Source of the DNA: Eriocheir sinensis
Taxonomy: Eukaryota > Arthropoda > Malacostraca > Decapoda > Varunidae
Reading direction: 5' to 3'
NCBI RefSeq assembly: GCF_024679095.1
Contig: NC_066515.1
Location: forward strand, 23,987,887-24,051,886
DNA: 64,000 nt
The notes under the pieces are model-generated. The model made no database searches. It had not been told where the DNA came from and was given only the letters and a program-made list of their open reading frames with translations. Shown one piece after another: positions 33,970-45,345 of this stretch. A program made the position numbers and the translations under genes. The first letter of the stretch is position 1. Every line of letters begins with the position of its first letter.

Positions 33970-34665
33970 TCAGTCCACAAATCACCACCATCACCGCCAC
34001 CACCATCATCGTCATCGTCATCCAGTCTAGTCCACCAAACTCCACCAAGATTATCCACCAGGCAGCCAGGCGTACACTCACCCATCCAGTTACTCACCCA
34101 CATAACCAGTCAACCACTCACTCACCCGGCCGAACATTAAACCCGCAGAAGAATAAACCAATCACACACACTTTACATACACGTTCAGAACAAGGACACA
34201 TTTAGCCATATGTACCTTTTAGGGCAGGTGATCAGCCAGCCACATAGTCAGAACAGCCAGTCAGCCAACGATTCGGCCAGTCATATACGTAATCGGCCAG
34301 TTTCTCAGCCATATTTGCAGTCTGTCATGTAGGTAGTCATCCATTCAGCCATCTGTTCAGCTATTTAACGCTAACTTTTTATTCAGCCATTTAGTTAGTC
34401 ATTTCAATTTCACAGTCCATTCAGCCACTCAGTCATGTAATCAGCCGTCTATCTCTTCAGCCATTCGGTCTAGTTAGCGTTATTTATTCAGTCACTCAGT
34501 AATTCACTCAAACATCCATTCAGCCAGTCATCCATCACACGTTAACATTCATTCAGGCAAGACCAGCCAACCACTCACCCGCCCGTTCCGCTAGTCATCC
34601 GTTGAGCCCAGCATCCATTAAGCCAGTCAGCCAGTCAGCCAGCCAGTCGTTAACTTACTCGCTGT
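33970..34665. repeat. Decayed (CAGCCAGT)-type tetranucleotide tract
   Basis: CCA/CAT-rich DNA to about 34060, then several hundred bp dominated by CAGCCA, CAGTCA and CATTCAGCC words, ending in a clear CCAGTCAGCCAGTCAGCCAG at about 34622-34642. The 4-bp periodicity with many substitutions indicates an old tetranucleotide expansion. Confidence 0.75.
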
Positions 34666-35570
34666 GAAAATTAGAGCCACACGGTTTAATCAAGTGGCAT
34701 CTGGGCCCCGCGAGAGTGCCAATTAAGGTGACATCAAGTTATACTGGCGCGAATATCAGGGAGAACACCTCTCATTATCTGTCGACCGGGAGAAGGCGGG
34801 AAAAAGGCAAGATATAATGAGCCGACAATCGCTTGACATCTGGCCGCTAAAAACAGGTTATATTACAGTGTTCCTGATCATGGGCGAGACGCTTCGGGGC
34901 GCGCACGTCTCGCCGGCTCTTATATATATATTTTTGCCGCCGCTCCTCCACCGGGGTCGTCCACTCCTCGCTGCTTTCTTGTTATTATTTTTTTATGCCA
35001 CGTAACCGCTAAGAGGCGTGCTTTGGGCAACGCACGTGAGCGAAGGAGGAGCAGGAGGAGAGAGGAGAATTAGAGGAGGAGGAGGAAGAGGAGGAGGAGG
35101 AGAGGGCGGAGGAACTGTACCTTGTTCTTAGGAGCTGTTGCACGTAGCATAAAATTGCACCGTTGCTGACGTAATGGGACACAATTGCTTTCATTCCCTC
35201 TTCGCAAAGCTTCACTTATATATTTGCCTAACCGTCGAGAGATAACCGAGTCCCCCCTTCACGTGTTCCCCTTCCTCCGACCCCGCCGTACTTCCTCATT
35301 TCGCTTAACCCCTTCTTCCTCCCCCCCTTCTTCCTCCCCCCCTTCCCCCTCTTCGTTTCCCAGATCAGCGTGCTTTTATCACCTTCGGAAATCAGTCTCG
35401 GAGCGGAAGTCGTCCTCTGATTGGCCGCCGCGCCGCTAACACCCGCCAATCATCGCCGGGGGAACGTTTTTGGGTGGCGTTTTTTGGACACTTTTTCCAA
35501 TCCGTGCCGCCAGGTGGGCCTATTAAGTGTAATATACCTGTGTTTGATGGGCCCAACCTTTAATTACCTG
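34666..35570. other. Unique sequence with GGA tract, no gene
   Basis: A complex segment (34666-34920) precedes TATATATA at 34921-34928. A GGA-rich tract lies at 35044-35108, CTTCCTCCCCCC-type DNA at 35310-35350, and a CpG-rich patch with inverted CCAAT motifs at 35410-35460. No gene is recognised. Confidence 0.4.
35418..35452. promoter_or_regulatory. Inverted CCAAT-box pair
   Basis: TGATTGGC at 35418-35425 and its exact reverse complement GCCAATCA at 35445-35452 flank a GC-rich, CpG-containing 19-bp spacer. GGAAGT (ETS core) lies just upstream at 35405-35410. CCAAT pairs bound by NF-Y are typical of promoters and enhancers. No start site can be assigned. Confidence 0.3.
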
Positions 35571-35572
35571 TA

Positions 35573-35574
<2 letters not shown>

Positions 35575-35637
<63 letters not shown>

Positions 35638-35647
35638 CGAGAGCGAG

Positions 35648-35690
<43 letters not shown>
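35575..35690. repeat. (GT)n then (GA)n compound microsatellite
   Basis: A perfect GT repeat of about 61 bp passes through AGCGAGAGC steps into GA repeats ending at 35690. Confidence 0.97.
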
Positions 35691-35693
<3 letters not shown>

Positions 35694-35828
35694 GGATGGA
35701 TGTCTCCTCGCCACACCTGGTGCCCTGCATGTCTGCTCCTTGATCTCTCCTTAATGAGGACAGGTAGGAGAGGGAATTAGTATTTATGGGCCTTTTATAG
35801 CCCCGGGTGTTGGGCAAGGATGAGGGGT

Positions 35829-35834
35829 ACACAC

Positions 35835-35909
<75 letters not shown>

Positions 35910-35964
35910 GCTTCCCCCACTCCAGATCCCACTCACACACACACACATACAGACCTCCCCTCCC

Positions 35965-36040
<76 letters not shown>
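35829..36040. repeat. Two (AC)n tracts
   Basis: AC repeats at 35829-35908 (80 bp, one GC interruption) and 35967-36040 (74 bp), with short CACA-rich sequence between. Both are complementary to the (GT)n at 35575-35635. Confidence 0.97.
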
Positions 36041-36043
<3 letters not shown>

Positions 36044-36194
36044 ATTACTCCTTCAATCACGACGCCTGTCACTCAGTCTGGTCTCGCCCGCTTGCTCACT
36101 CACGTGCCTCATGAATTTCTCCACACCGCCAACCTTTGTGAGACGAGCCTGACATTTGAATAAGTCGCCTGCCTCTACGTCCTCCTCTCTCCTT

Positions 36195-36530
36195 CTCCCT
36201 CTCTCTGTGTGTCTCTCCCTCTTTCCATTCCGTTCTTCCTTCCTTCCCTTTCTCCTTCAATCATCTCAATCCGTGTCTTTCAATTCCTTCTTCTTACTTC
36301 TCTTCTCCTCGTGTCTCTTGTTTCTTCCCGTCTTCCTCCGAATTCTCTTGCCTGTCCTTCTCTCTCTGTCTCTCCCTCTTTTCATCCCGTCCTCCCTTCC
36401 TTCCCTTTCTCCTTTCATTATCTCAATCCGTGTCTTTCAGTTCCTTCTTCTTACTTCCCTTCTCCTTGTGTCTCCTGTTTCTTCCAGTCTTCCTCCGTCT
36501 TTCTCTCCGTCTCTCCTTCTCTCGCTGTCT
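36195..36530. repeat. 157-bp pyrimidine-rich tandem duplication
   Basis: ATCTCAATCCGTGTCTTTCA occurs at 36263 and 36420 (157 bp apart). The flanking TTCCTTCTTCTTACTTC and CTCTCTGTCTCTCCCTCTTT phrases are also duplicated. The units are about 90 percent alike by eye. Confidence 0.9.
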
Positions 36531-36630
36531 CTCCAGGGACGATTAGGAGGGACGCAAATCGCCCCCATGAAAATAATAGGTGAAGTCTCTCCGTGTGATC
36601 GGGATGAATATCAATGAGTTACCGCCACTG

Positions 36631-36709
36631 ACACACACACACACGTACACACACACACAGAGAGAGGCAATGGTGGTGGTGCGTGTGTCTGTGTGTGTGT
36701 GTGTGTGTG
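36631..36709. repeat. Inverted (AC)n / (GT)n pair
   Basis: AC repeats at 36631-36658 (with one CGT step) and GT repeats at 36681-36709 are separated by only about 22 bp and are complementary, giving a compact potential hairpin. Confidence 0.88.
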
Positions 36710-36710
36710 G

Positions 36711-37040
36711 GCATGAGTTACAGAGTGAGGAACGGACAGACAGACAGACGGACAGGCGGACAGGGAGACGAAGATAATGCCGCACACAAATGGCTCAGAG
36801 AATTGCCAACACTTCTATAAATCTGCTCCCTTGTCACAGCCTCCCTTGCTCCAGTTCTTGTCTCAGATTGAATTATGGCCGACAGGAATATATTGGGCGG
36901 CCATAAATTTTGTAGCGATCTGAATGAGAGATTACCTTAGCCGGGCACAGAGGAGGGAGGGAGGGAAGGGAGTGTGGAGGGAGTAAAGGGAGGGAGGGAG
37001 TGTGGGGTGCAAAAGTAGATAAAGTCGAAGATTATGGAGT
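36711..37040. other. Unique spacer with (CAGA)n/(GGGA)n, no gene
   Basis: ACAGACAGACGGACAGGCGGACAG-type decayed tetranucleotides at 36736-36765, a complex segment (36780-36945), then GGGA-rich DNA. No gene is seen. Confidence 0.4.
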
Positions 37041-39728
37041 GTCAACATTACGCTTCTTTTCTCCTCTTTCTTTTTCTCTCTTCCTCTTTCCTCTTTAATT
37101 CTCTTCTCTTCACTCCTCTTTCTCCTCTCTTCCTCGTCTCTTCTCTCCTTTTCCCCGTCTCTTCTCCCCTTCCCTTCCCTTCTCTTCTTTCCTCTTCTCT
37201 TCTCTCCTCTTCCTTCTCTTCTTCCTTTTCCTTATCATCCTACTGTTTTTCACCTTCTCCATTATTTTCCTTCTTTGGCTATGTCTTCCTTTCTCCCTTT
37301 CATATTTTTATTCTCCCTTCTTCCTTTCGTTTCCTACCGACTTTAATATCCTCCCTTCCCTTCTTTCCTCCCCCTCTGTTCCTCTGTTTTTCCTCCCTGT
37401 CTTCCAATGTTCCTTCTGTCCTCAATTCTTCTCTCCTACTCTCTTTCGTTTCCTCCCGTCTCCCTGGCCTTCCTCCTCTTCTGCGTTTCTCCTTCTCCCT
37501 TTTTTTCCTCTCCTTTCCTGTGTCTTCTCCCTTCCTTAATCCCTTTCTTTCCTCCTCCTCCTGCATCTCTCCTTCCTTCCTTTCTTTCCTTTCTCCTGCG
37601 TTTACCCTTCCTTTCCTTCTTCCCTTCCTTTCCTCTCCTGCTTTCCTTCCTTCCTTTCCTCATTTGCAACTTTACTCCTTCCTCTCTTCCTTTCCTCCTC
37701 TCTGCGTCTCCCCTTCCTTTCCTTCCTTCCTTCCTCTCCTCTCCTTTCCTTCCTTCCTTCATTTCCTCATCTGCAATTCTACTCCTTCCTCTCTTCCTTT
37801 CCTCCTCAGTGCGTCTCCCCTTCCTCTCCTTCCTTCCGTCCTCTCCTCTTCTGCGTTTCCCTTTCCTTTCCTTCCTCTCTTCCTTTCCTCTCCTGCGTCT
37901 CCCCTTTCTTTCCTTCCTCTCTTCCTTTCCTCTCCTGCGTCTCCCCTTCCTTTCCTTCCTTTCCTCAATTTCTGCATCTCTTCTGCCTTCCTCCCTTTCC
38001 ACCTCTCCTCTCCGTCTCCTCCCTTGCTTGAGTTACGGTATTATCTCTTCTCTTTATCCTCTCCCCCTCAATCAGACTTACTTGTGTTCTGTGTTTATGT
38101 AATCCCCGCCGCTTCGTCTTCTTCAGTCACACTTCTTCATGGTTGTATTCCTCTTTCTTCTTCCTCGACACTCCTCCGCTTATCCTTGTCCTCCTTGTCT
38201 TGTCTGTCCTTCTTGCCATTCGTGTTCACTCTGCATATCATTTTCGCCCATAAATTTTCCTTGCTTTAATCTGTTGTTTTGTTTTGATTTTTTTTTTTTG
38301 GGGGGGGGAGGGAGGGTTGTGTTGCTTGCTGGCTGTCTAGTGTTTCTTATTCTTCTTTTTTTGCTTGCTTCTAGTCCATTTCTCTCATTTTTTTTTTTTT
38401 TTTTAGGTTTACATTTTGTTTTCCTCTTGCCCACAATGTTTTTTTTTCATATATTTTCTTCTTGTTTATTTTGTTTTCTATTTCCTTATTTTCTCACCAG
38501 TTTTTTCAGTTTCCTTGAAGTTCATATTTTTTGCCTTGTATCCTTTTCTCTGCTTCTTGCAAGGTCTTCTGGTGTCTGTTCTTCCTATGTATTCCTATGT
38601 ATTTTTCTCTCATCTTTCTCTTCTCTCCCTCTCCAACCCTCTCCTTCATTACCCTATTCCTATACTTTCCCACATCTTTCCTTCTCTCCCTCTCTGTCTC
38701 TCCATCTTCATCCACTCTTTCTCTCACATCTTTATCTCCTCTCTTCCCAGCCTCCTCTCTCTCCTCTTTAGTGTTCCTTTTCTATGTCTTTATCCTCTCC
38801 TCTCTCTCTTTTTCCCAACCTCCTCTCTCTCCTCTTTAGCGTTCCTTCTCCCAGCCTCCTCTCCCTCCTCCTTCCTTATTCCTCTCACATCTTTACCTTC
38901 TCTCCCTCGCTCAGCCTCCCTTGCCTCATCTTTACCCTCTCCTTCCTCTCCCAGCATCCCTCCTCGTTCCCTCTCTCCCAGCATCCCTCCCTCCCAGCCT
39001 CCTCTACCTCCCAGCATCCCCACCCTTCCTCCCTCCTCGTTGCCTCCCTCTCGGTATGACATAGAGGGACTCCGGCTGGCCCTCTTTTAATGGATGGTGC
39101 CATAAGTTAGGCAGACGGGAGATTAGTGCCACACACATCAATGGTGAGAGTGTGTTTACTTACAGACCGCCCTGGCAATGATCTGAGTGTACCTGCTGCG
39201 ACTGCTCTATCTCTCCCTCGCCCTCGCCCTCTCCTCTCTCTTTCCTTCTGTCTCATTCTCCTCCGACTTCTCTTTCTCTCTCGTTCTCTCATGCTTCCCT
39301 CCTTCACTCTTCTTCGTCTTGTGTTGGTATTTGCTTCTCTGTCTTCTCTTCCTCCTCTTCTACCTCTTCCTCTTCTTGCTGGTTCTTCTTGTTTTGCTCC
39401 TCTTCGTTCCTTCTCCTCTTGCATCTGGTTCATCTCTTCTTCTTTCTTCTCCTCCTCCTCCTCCTTTATGTTCTAGTTTTCGTCCTCTTCTCTTCCTCCT
39501 CCTCCTCCTCCTCCTATTCCTCCTCCTCAACGTTCTGCTTGGTCTTGTCTCTCCACTTGCCCTCTCCTTCTCCTCCTCCTCCTCCTCCTCCTCCTCCTCT
39601 TCTTCTTACTTGTCTTCTTCCACTTCTAGGTTCCGTTACTTGCCTGCGTTCTCCTCCTCCTCCTCCTCCTCCAGTTCATCTCTTATTCTCTCTTCTTTTT
39701 TTATCCTCTCTCTCGACTACATATTTTT

Positions 39729-39833
<105 letters not shown>

Positions 39834-40599
39834 GTTTTACTTCCTTCCACTTCTTTTTTTTTGTGTTATCTTCCTCGTCTTTGTTACAGCTACTCTTTAT
39901 CCTCCCTTTCCCTCCTCCTCTCTCTCCTCACCCTATTATTTCCAATGTTTCCTCTACCTATTTTTTCTCCCTCCTCCCCTCCGTCCCTCGCACTCCTTCC
40001 CTCGCAGCCTCCCTTCCTCCATCACTCTCACGCCCATAAATAAGGTGTTTCCATTCCATATCTTCATTTGTAATGCATAATTATGTTCCTCTTCCTCTCC
40101 CCCTCCATCCCTCCCTTTTCTGACGTCTCCCTCCTAACTCTCCCTTCCCTCACGTCTCGCTCATCCTTCACCCCTTCTTTCGTTCTCCCTGACTTCCTTC
40201 CCCTGAGTCCCTCTCCTCAGTTATCTCTTCCCTCTTCTTCTTTTCTTATCCTTATTCCTTCTTTATCATGTGCCTTGTTTAACTCACTCCTTTTACCTTC
40301 GAGTACGCTGTATCATTCTCTTCTTTTCCTCTTCTTTTTTTTTAGTCTTTCTCCAAATGTACCTCTGCTATCCCATTCTTTATCCTTCCCTTCTCACTCC
40401 CTTCTCTGTCTTACCTTCCTCTTTCCTTTATCGTCCTTTTTAACTCCTCCCTCCCTCTTATCTTCCCTTCTCACACCCTTACCCTTCTCTCCTCCCTTCC
40501 TTGTTCCCTTCTTCTTAAAAAAAACTTCTCTCCTTCCCTTCTCACCCTTCCTCGTCCCTTCCCTTCCTAACACACTTCTCCTCTCTCCCTCTTTCTTTT

Positions 40600-40790
40600 C
40601 CTCCTTGCACCCTTCTCACATCCTTTCTAGTCCTCCTTCCCTTCCCATCCTTACAAACTTCTCTCCCTTCCTCTCTCCTTCCCTCCTCACACCCTTCTCG
40701 CACCTTTTCTAGTCCTCCTTCCCTTCCCATCCTTACAAACTTCTCCCTTCCTTCCTCTCCTTCCCTCCTCGCACCCTCGCCCTCCCTTGG
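40600..40790. repeat. 82-bp pyrimidine-rich tandem duplication
   Basis: TAGTCCTCCTTCCCTTCCCA with the following TCCTTACAAACTTCTC occurs at 40628 and 40710, 82 bp apart and nearly identical. Confidence 0.88.
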
Positions 40791-40800
40791 GTCTACCTGT

Positions 40801-41290
40801 CGAGTCGTCCACAGGTATGAGAGTTCGCTTATTTATTCATGCCGGGATAATGGCTGCTTAGGAGGCGTGTAGCTCGGCAGACACGCAACACCGCGACAAA
40901 CCTGAGGCGGCATACATCATTCCCTGCCCCTACCCCCCCCACCCCCTCCCTCTCTCTCTCTCTCTGTGGCTCTCCCTCTCTCTTCTCTCTCTTGCTGGCT
41001 CGCTTGGTCTCTCTCTCTTGCTCGGTCGCTCTCTTCTCTCTCGCTCGGTCGCTCGCTGTCTTTGAGGTTGGCGTCTGGTCATTATACAAGACAGGAACAT
41101 TAAGGTTAGTCATCAAAGGTTCTCGTTTTGCGGCGGTGTGTTGGCCTCGGCGTCTTTATTGAGAGTGTGTGTTGTGTGCGCGCTAACTGGTACACACACA
41201 CACACACACACACTCATTTCGCTTTAGTCTTTAGGTCGTGTTTCAGTCCTGTGGTCCCGACGTGAAAGAGTAAGGAGGGAGCATGTGACT
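40801..41290. other. Unique spacer with CT and CA short repeats, no gene
   Basis: A complex segment to 40930, TC/CGCT-rich DNA at 40945-41060, an (AC)n of about 22 bp at 41191-41212, then unique sequence. No gene is recognised. Confidence 0.4.
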
Positions 41291-42110
41291 CCTACTTCAC
41301 TACGCTCCTCCTCCTCCTCTTCCTCCTCCTCCTCCTGCACGGCTCGGGGTTCGCAGCGAGGCGGTGCGGTCTCTCGGTCTTGGTCTGGTGGGTCTCGGCG
41401 TGGCGGGATAGAGACCCATTATAGTCCGGGCCAGGGTCTGCGCCGGGCCGGGCTCATGCCAGCACACCATACGTCAAAGGTAATAAGGTGGTGTCCAGAC
41501 TGAAAAATGGCTGCACTCACCAGCCTCTAATTATCTGCCACCAGCACCTAACATGGCGCCTGGACGGGGCGGGCGAGGGGCGTAACCCGCGGGGCGAGGC
41601 GCGGCGAGCTAGGCAGCGGCACAGCGGAGGGCCTTCACGCCGCACACCGAAGAGAACACCCGGGCACTCACACTGGCCCTCCTTCACGCCGCCCGCTGCC
41701 CCCTGACCCTCGGGGCGCCTGCAGGGGGCGGCAGGGACCCCGGGGCGAGCGATGCGTGTCTCGCGGCCCGGGTCTGGGTTACGTCTCCTAAGCAGAGGAC
41801 TTTGATTTACAGAGGTTAGCCCGCCAGCCAGCGGTACCCGGCGCCTCCCCGCCTCGGCCCGACTTGGCGTGTAAATTATCATGATTGAAGGTCCATTCTT
41901 GCACGCCGCGGCCCCCTGTGGCTTGCGTCCCTGTGGCCGCCGCGTCTGATTTATGAAATACATGAATAAGAGATGAAACGGTGCAGTGAGTAGGGGAGCG
42001 GGGGGCGGTGGGGGGCGTCGCCGGGGAGGTGGGAAGAAAGGGTAATAACTGAGGAGTGACGGGGGAACAAGGGAGGGGAGGGAGCGACGTCACCTCCACT
42101 CTGTTACCTG
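41291..42110. other. GC/CpG-rich island
   Basis: After a CTC run at 41305-41335, G+C and CpG are high to about 42030 (for example 41555-41780). Open frames exist on both strands (minus 41517-41963, 148 codons, Arg/Pro/Gly-rich) with no recognised domain. It resembles the 2.35-4.17 kb block and could be a second CpG island or an exon-bearing region. Confidence 0.45.
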
Positions 42111-42227
42111 TACGTCTCCTCCTCCTTCCTTCCCTCTCCTCCTCCTCCTCCTCCCGCAGGTCCTCCTTCCTCCGGCCCTCCCGCCCTCCTCCTCCTCCTG
42201 CTACCTCTGCTGCTGCGGCTACTGAAC

Positions 42228-42228
<1 letters not shown>

Positions 42229-42300
<72 letters not shown>
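42229..42300. repeat. (CT)n microsatellite
   Basis: A perfect CT repeat of 72 bp, preceded by CTC-rich DNA (42118-42200). Confidence 0.97.
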
Positions 42301-42302
<2 letters not shown>

Positions 42303-43020
42303 GGATCTTGGTCTGTAAGTGATATTTTGCACGGTCTATTTTTTTTCCCGGTCTTTATCTATTTATTTATTTCGGTCCGTTCTGTCTCCCGCGGCTTATT
42401 GTGATGTTTTCTGCCTCCTGCTGTGCTCTCCTCCTCCTCCTCCTCCTTCTCCTCCCTTCTTGCTCTCCCCGTCCTCCTCCTCCTCCTCCTTCTCTTTGTA
42501 TTCTCTCCTCGTCTCCGCTTACATGTCAGGAGTCTAATTAGCGCAAATATTATTGTTGTTAGAGAGAGAGCTCTTCTGAGGGAGATTCCGGCGGACTGTG
42601 AACAGCTGTTGCTTCTGTCCACAGCTGCTGTTTTACGTCCCTAGCTGCTGCGGCGGTGGTGGCGGCGGCGGTGGTGGCGGCGGCGGCGGCTGGTCCTGTC
42701 CCCGCTCCCGTGTGGTGTTGCTTCCTGTATATTATTTGTCGTTAGGGCGTCTTCATTATGGTCCATTGCGTGTGTCTCCTGGATCATGTTGCTGCTTGAT
42801 GTTACGCTTCGAGAGGTTGTTTATTGCTGCGTGGTCCCTCTGTGTGGGCGGGTGGGGCGGGAGGGAGGGGGTGGGGGGTCGCTCATTTAAAAACACGCTT
42901 GACAGACGATGGCAAGGAGGCTTTTGTTTTTGTCGTAAGCCGCTTAGAGTTCGTGTTTGCTACGTGGCGAGTATCAGTTTTTGTTTTCCTCGTTACTTAA
43001 TGGCACTGTTAGCTTTGATG
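42301..43020. other. CTC-rich, (GGC/GGT)n and unique sequence, no gene
   Basis: CTC-rich at 42427-42495, a (GGC/GGT)n run at 42645-42692 that encodes poly-Gly in one frame, then complex sequence to 43020. The 173-codon frame 42598-43119 starts with the GGC run and ends in a CTC run, with no recognised domain between. Confidence 0.4.
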
Positions 43021-43560
43021 TTGCTCCTCCTCTTCCTCCTCCTCCTCGTGGGTGTTACTGGGTGTTCCTCCTCCTCCTCCTCCTCCTCCTCCTCCTCCGT
43101 GTGTGTGTTTGGGAGGTAGTTTTTGCATGTTGTTTGGCAGTTATCTCCTCCTCCTCCTCCTCCTCCTCCTCTTCCCCGTCTCTCTCCTCCTCTGTTAGTT
43201 CTCCTTTCTCTCCTCCTCCATATCTTCCACCTCCTCTTCTTCGTCTCTCTCCTTGTCTGTTAGTTCTCCTTCCTCCTCCTCCTCCTTATCTTCCACCTCC
43301 CCTTCCTCCTTCTCTTCCTCTGTCTCCTCCTTCTCCTTTAGTTCTCCTTCCTCTCCTCCTCCTTATCTTCCACCTCCTCTTCCTCCTCCTCTTCCTCGTC
43401 TCTCTTCTTCTCTGTTAGTTCTCTTTCCTCTCCTTATCTTCCACCTCCTCTTCCTCCTTCTCTTCCTCGTCTCTCTCCTCTGTTAGTTCTCCTTCTTCTC
43501 CTCCTCCTTATCTTCCTCCTCCTCTTCCTCGTTCTCTCCCTCTATCTCATTCTCCTCTTC
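43021..43560. repeat. CTC tracts and about 70-bp minisatellite
   Basis: (CTC)n-like runs at 43060-43100 and 43145-43172 precede an array with the landmark GTTAGTTCTCC or TTTAGTTCTCC at about 43192, 43258, 43337, 43414 and 43483, spaced 66-79 bp, with TATCTTCCACCTCCTCTTCC in each unit. Confidence 0.85.
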
Positions 43561-44150
43561 TGGTTCTCCTTCTCTCTATCTTTCTTCCTCTTTCGTCTAT
43601 CTCCTGCTTTTCCTCCTCTTCCTTCTTTCCACTTTCTCCTCCTCCTCCTCCTCCTTATCTTTATTCATTCACTGCCCTTTCCCTTTTCTTCAGTTCCTCC
43701 TTGACCTTTCCTTCACCCTTTACCTTCCATGTCCTTCCTTTGCCCTTTTTTTCCGACCTGGCTCACTTTTTTCCTCTTTGACCCTACTTGTTTTTTTTCT
43801 TCTTTTCCTCTCACTCTTTCTTTTCTTTCAATCTTCTAGTTATCATTCTTTTTTCTCTTTATTATTGTATTCGTTGTTTTCGTGTTTTTTCGGCTAGTAT
43901 AATTTTTTCCTTCTATCTTTCTTCTCCTTTATTTCCTCCGTTTCTTTCTTCTTTAAACTTTCTAGTTCTCATTTTTTATCCTTTTATGATTTGTGTATCG
44001 TTTTCGTTTTTCCTCTTCCTCTTTCCTCCTTTATTTCCTCCTTTTCTTTCTTTTCTCTCAGCCTTCTAGTTCTCATTTCTTCTCCTTTTTATATTTATCT
44101 GTCCTTTTTGTTTCCCTCCTCCTCCTCCTCCTCCTCCTTCTCCTCCTGCA
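43561..44150. repeat. TTC/TTT-rich polypyrimidine flank
   Basis: CTTT/CTCC-rich DNA with repeated TCTAGTTCTCATTT phrases (43962, 44065). No gene is recognised. Confidence 0.7.
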
Positions 44151-44194
44151 GTCGTCAGCGCCCCCTTCAGGAGATAGTATCGGGTAGGGCAGTG

Positions 44195-44225
44195 CATGCA
44201 ATACCCGGGCACTATGCAAATACCC
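44195..44225 (+). promoter_or_regulatory. POU octamer-like motif pair
   Basis: ATGCAAAT at 44214-44221 is the perfect POU/Oct octamer. A near copy, GCATGCAATACCC, lies just upstream at about 44194, so the phrase ATGCAA(A)TACCC is duplicated about 19 bp apart. The pair sits in a short unique island between pyrimidine DNA and a (GA)n tract. Confidence 0.3.
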
Positions 44226-44274
44226 CAAGCCCACAGGAGCTAATAACGGGTCTCCTTATACCCTCAACCCCAGA

Positions 44275-44280
44275 GAGAGG

Positions 44281-44311
<31 letters not shown>

Positions 44312-44345
44312 GGAGAGGGAGAGAGGAAGATGGAGGAGGACTGAG
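44275..44345. repeat. (GA)n tract
   Basis: GA repeats with GC and GG interruptions, followed by GGA-rich DNA. Confidence 0.92.
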
Positions 44346-44423
44346 GAGGAGGAGCACGTATATTAATTGTCTTGCCTCCATTTTTCCATTCCTTCACTCT
44401 CCATCTCATGCATCTTAAGTCTT

Positions 44424-44600
44424 CCTCCTCCTCCTCCTCCTCCTCCTCCTCCTCCTCCTCCTCCTCCTCCTCCTCGACTTTCTCCTCCTTGCTCTTTTCT
44501 TCGTGGTGGTCCTTTCCTCTTTCTTGCTGTGTCCGCATTTCCCCTTCCCTCTTTCCCTCCTCCTCTTCTTCCCCCTCTTTCTCCTCCTCCTCCTCCTCCT
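44424..44600. repeat. (CTC)n tract and CTC-rich flank
   Basis: At least 16 uninterrupted CTC-type triplets at 44424-44475, then CTC/CTT-rich DNA including another run at 44578-44600. Confidence 0.93.
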
Positions 44601-44875
44601 CTGGGAAGGGTATCGAAGCCAATCACCCAACTCCACCATTACCAATTATCTGGCCAGTCAACCAGTCAGCCAGCCAAGCGCACAGCCACAGCCTCAACCC
44701 GCCCTTTCGCCACCTACTCCCCTCCCACTCCGCCCTCTCACACTCACCCGCCTCGCCACGACTGGAGTGACTGCGGAAACACCTCACAAGTGATGCTGTG
44801 TGGCACGTGAGGTCAGGAGTGTCGCCTTGCGTTAGTGGGAGAACCGACCGCCATGACGCTGACCCAAGTTGACGT
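44601..44875. other. Unique spacer, no gene
   Basis: Contains CCAGTCAACCAGTCAGCCAG at 44653-44672 (similar to the decayed tetranucleotide at 34 kb) and otherwise complex sequence. No gene is recognised. Confidence 0.4.
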
Positions 44876-45262
44876 GAGGAGGAGGAAGAGGAGAAGGAGG
44901 AGGAGGAGGAGGAGGAGGAAGGGGCAATGGTGGTGGTGGTTAACTGGGTGGATTGGGAGGAGCAGGGAAGAGGAAGGAAGTTTGTATCGAGTGAGTGGAA
45001 TTGAAGAGGCTGAGGTGTGAAGGAGGAAGGAAGGAGGGGATGAAGAAGGAAGAAGGAAAGGAAGGAAGGAGGCTGAGGTGTGAAGGAGGAAGGAAGGAGG
45101 ACGAAGAAAGGAAGAAGGAAAGGAAGGAAGGAGGTTGAGGTTTGAAGGAGGAAGGAAGAAGGAAAGGAAGAAAGGAGATTGAGGTGTGAAGGAGGAAAGG
45201 AAGGAAGAAGACTTGCATTGGTAAAGGTGAATTCTACTGGCGAAGATGCAGGGAAACTGATG

Positions 45263-45344
<82 letters not shown>
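44876..45344. repeat. Purine-rich minisatellite and (GA)n
   Basis: GGA-rich to 44920, then an array with GAGGCTGAGGTGTGAAGGAG and variants at 45006, 45069, 45131 and 45175 (spacings 63, 62 and 44 bp), then perfect (GA)n at 45266-45344. Confidence 0.92.

Positions 45345-45345
<1 letters not shown>

Noticed and set aside
37034..38269. 411-codon forward open frame
   Set aside because: Composed almost only of Ser, Leu, Phe and Pro from a purine-poor strand. Other frames in the same place are also open. No domain is recognisable.
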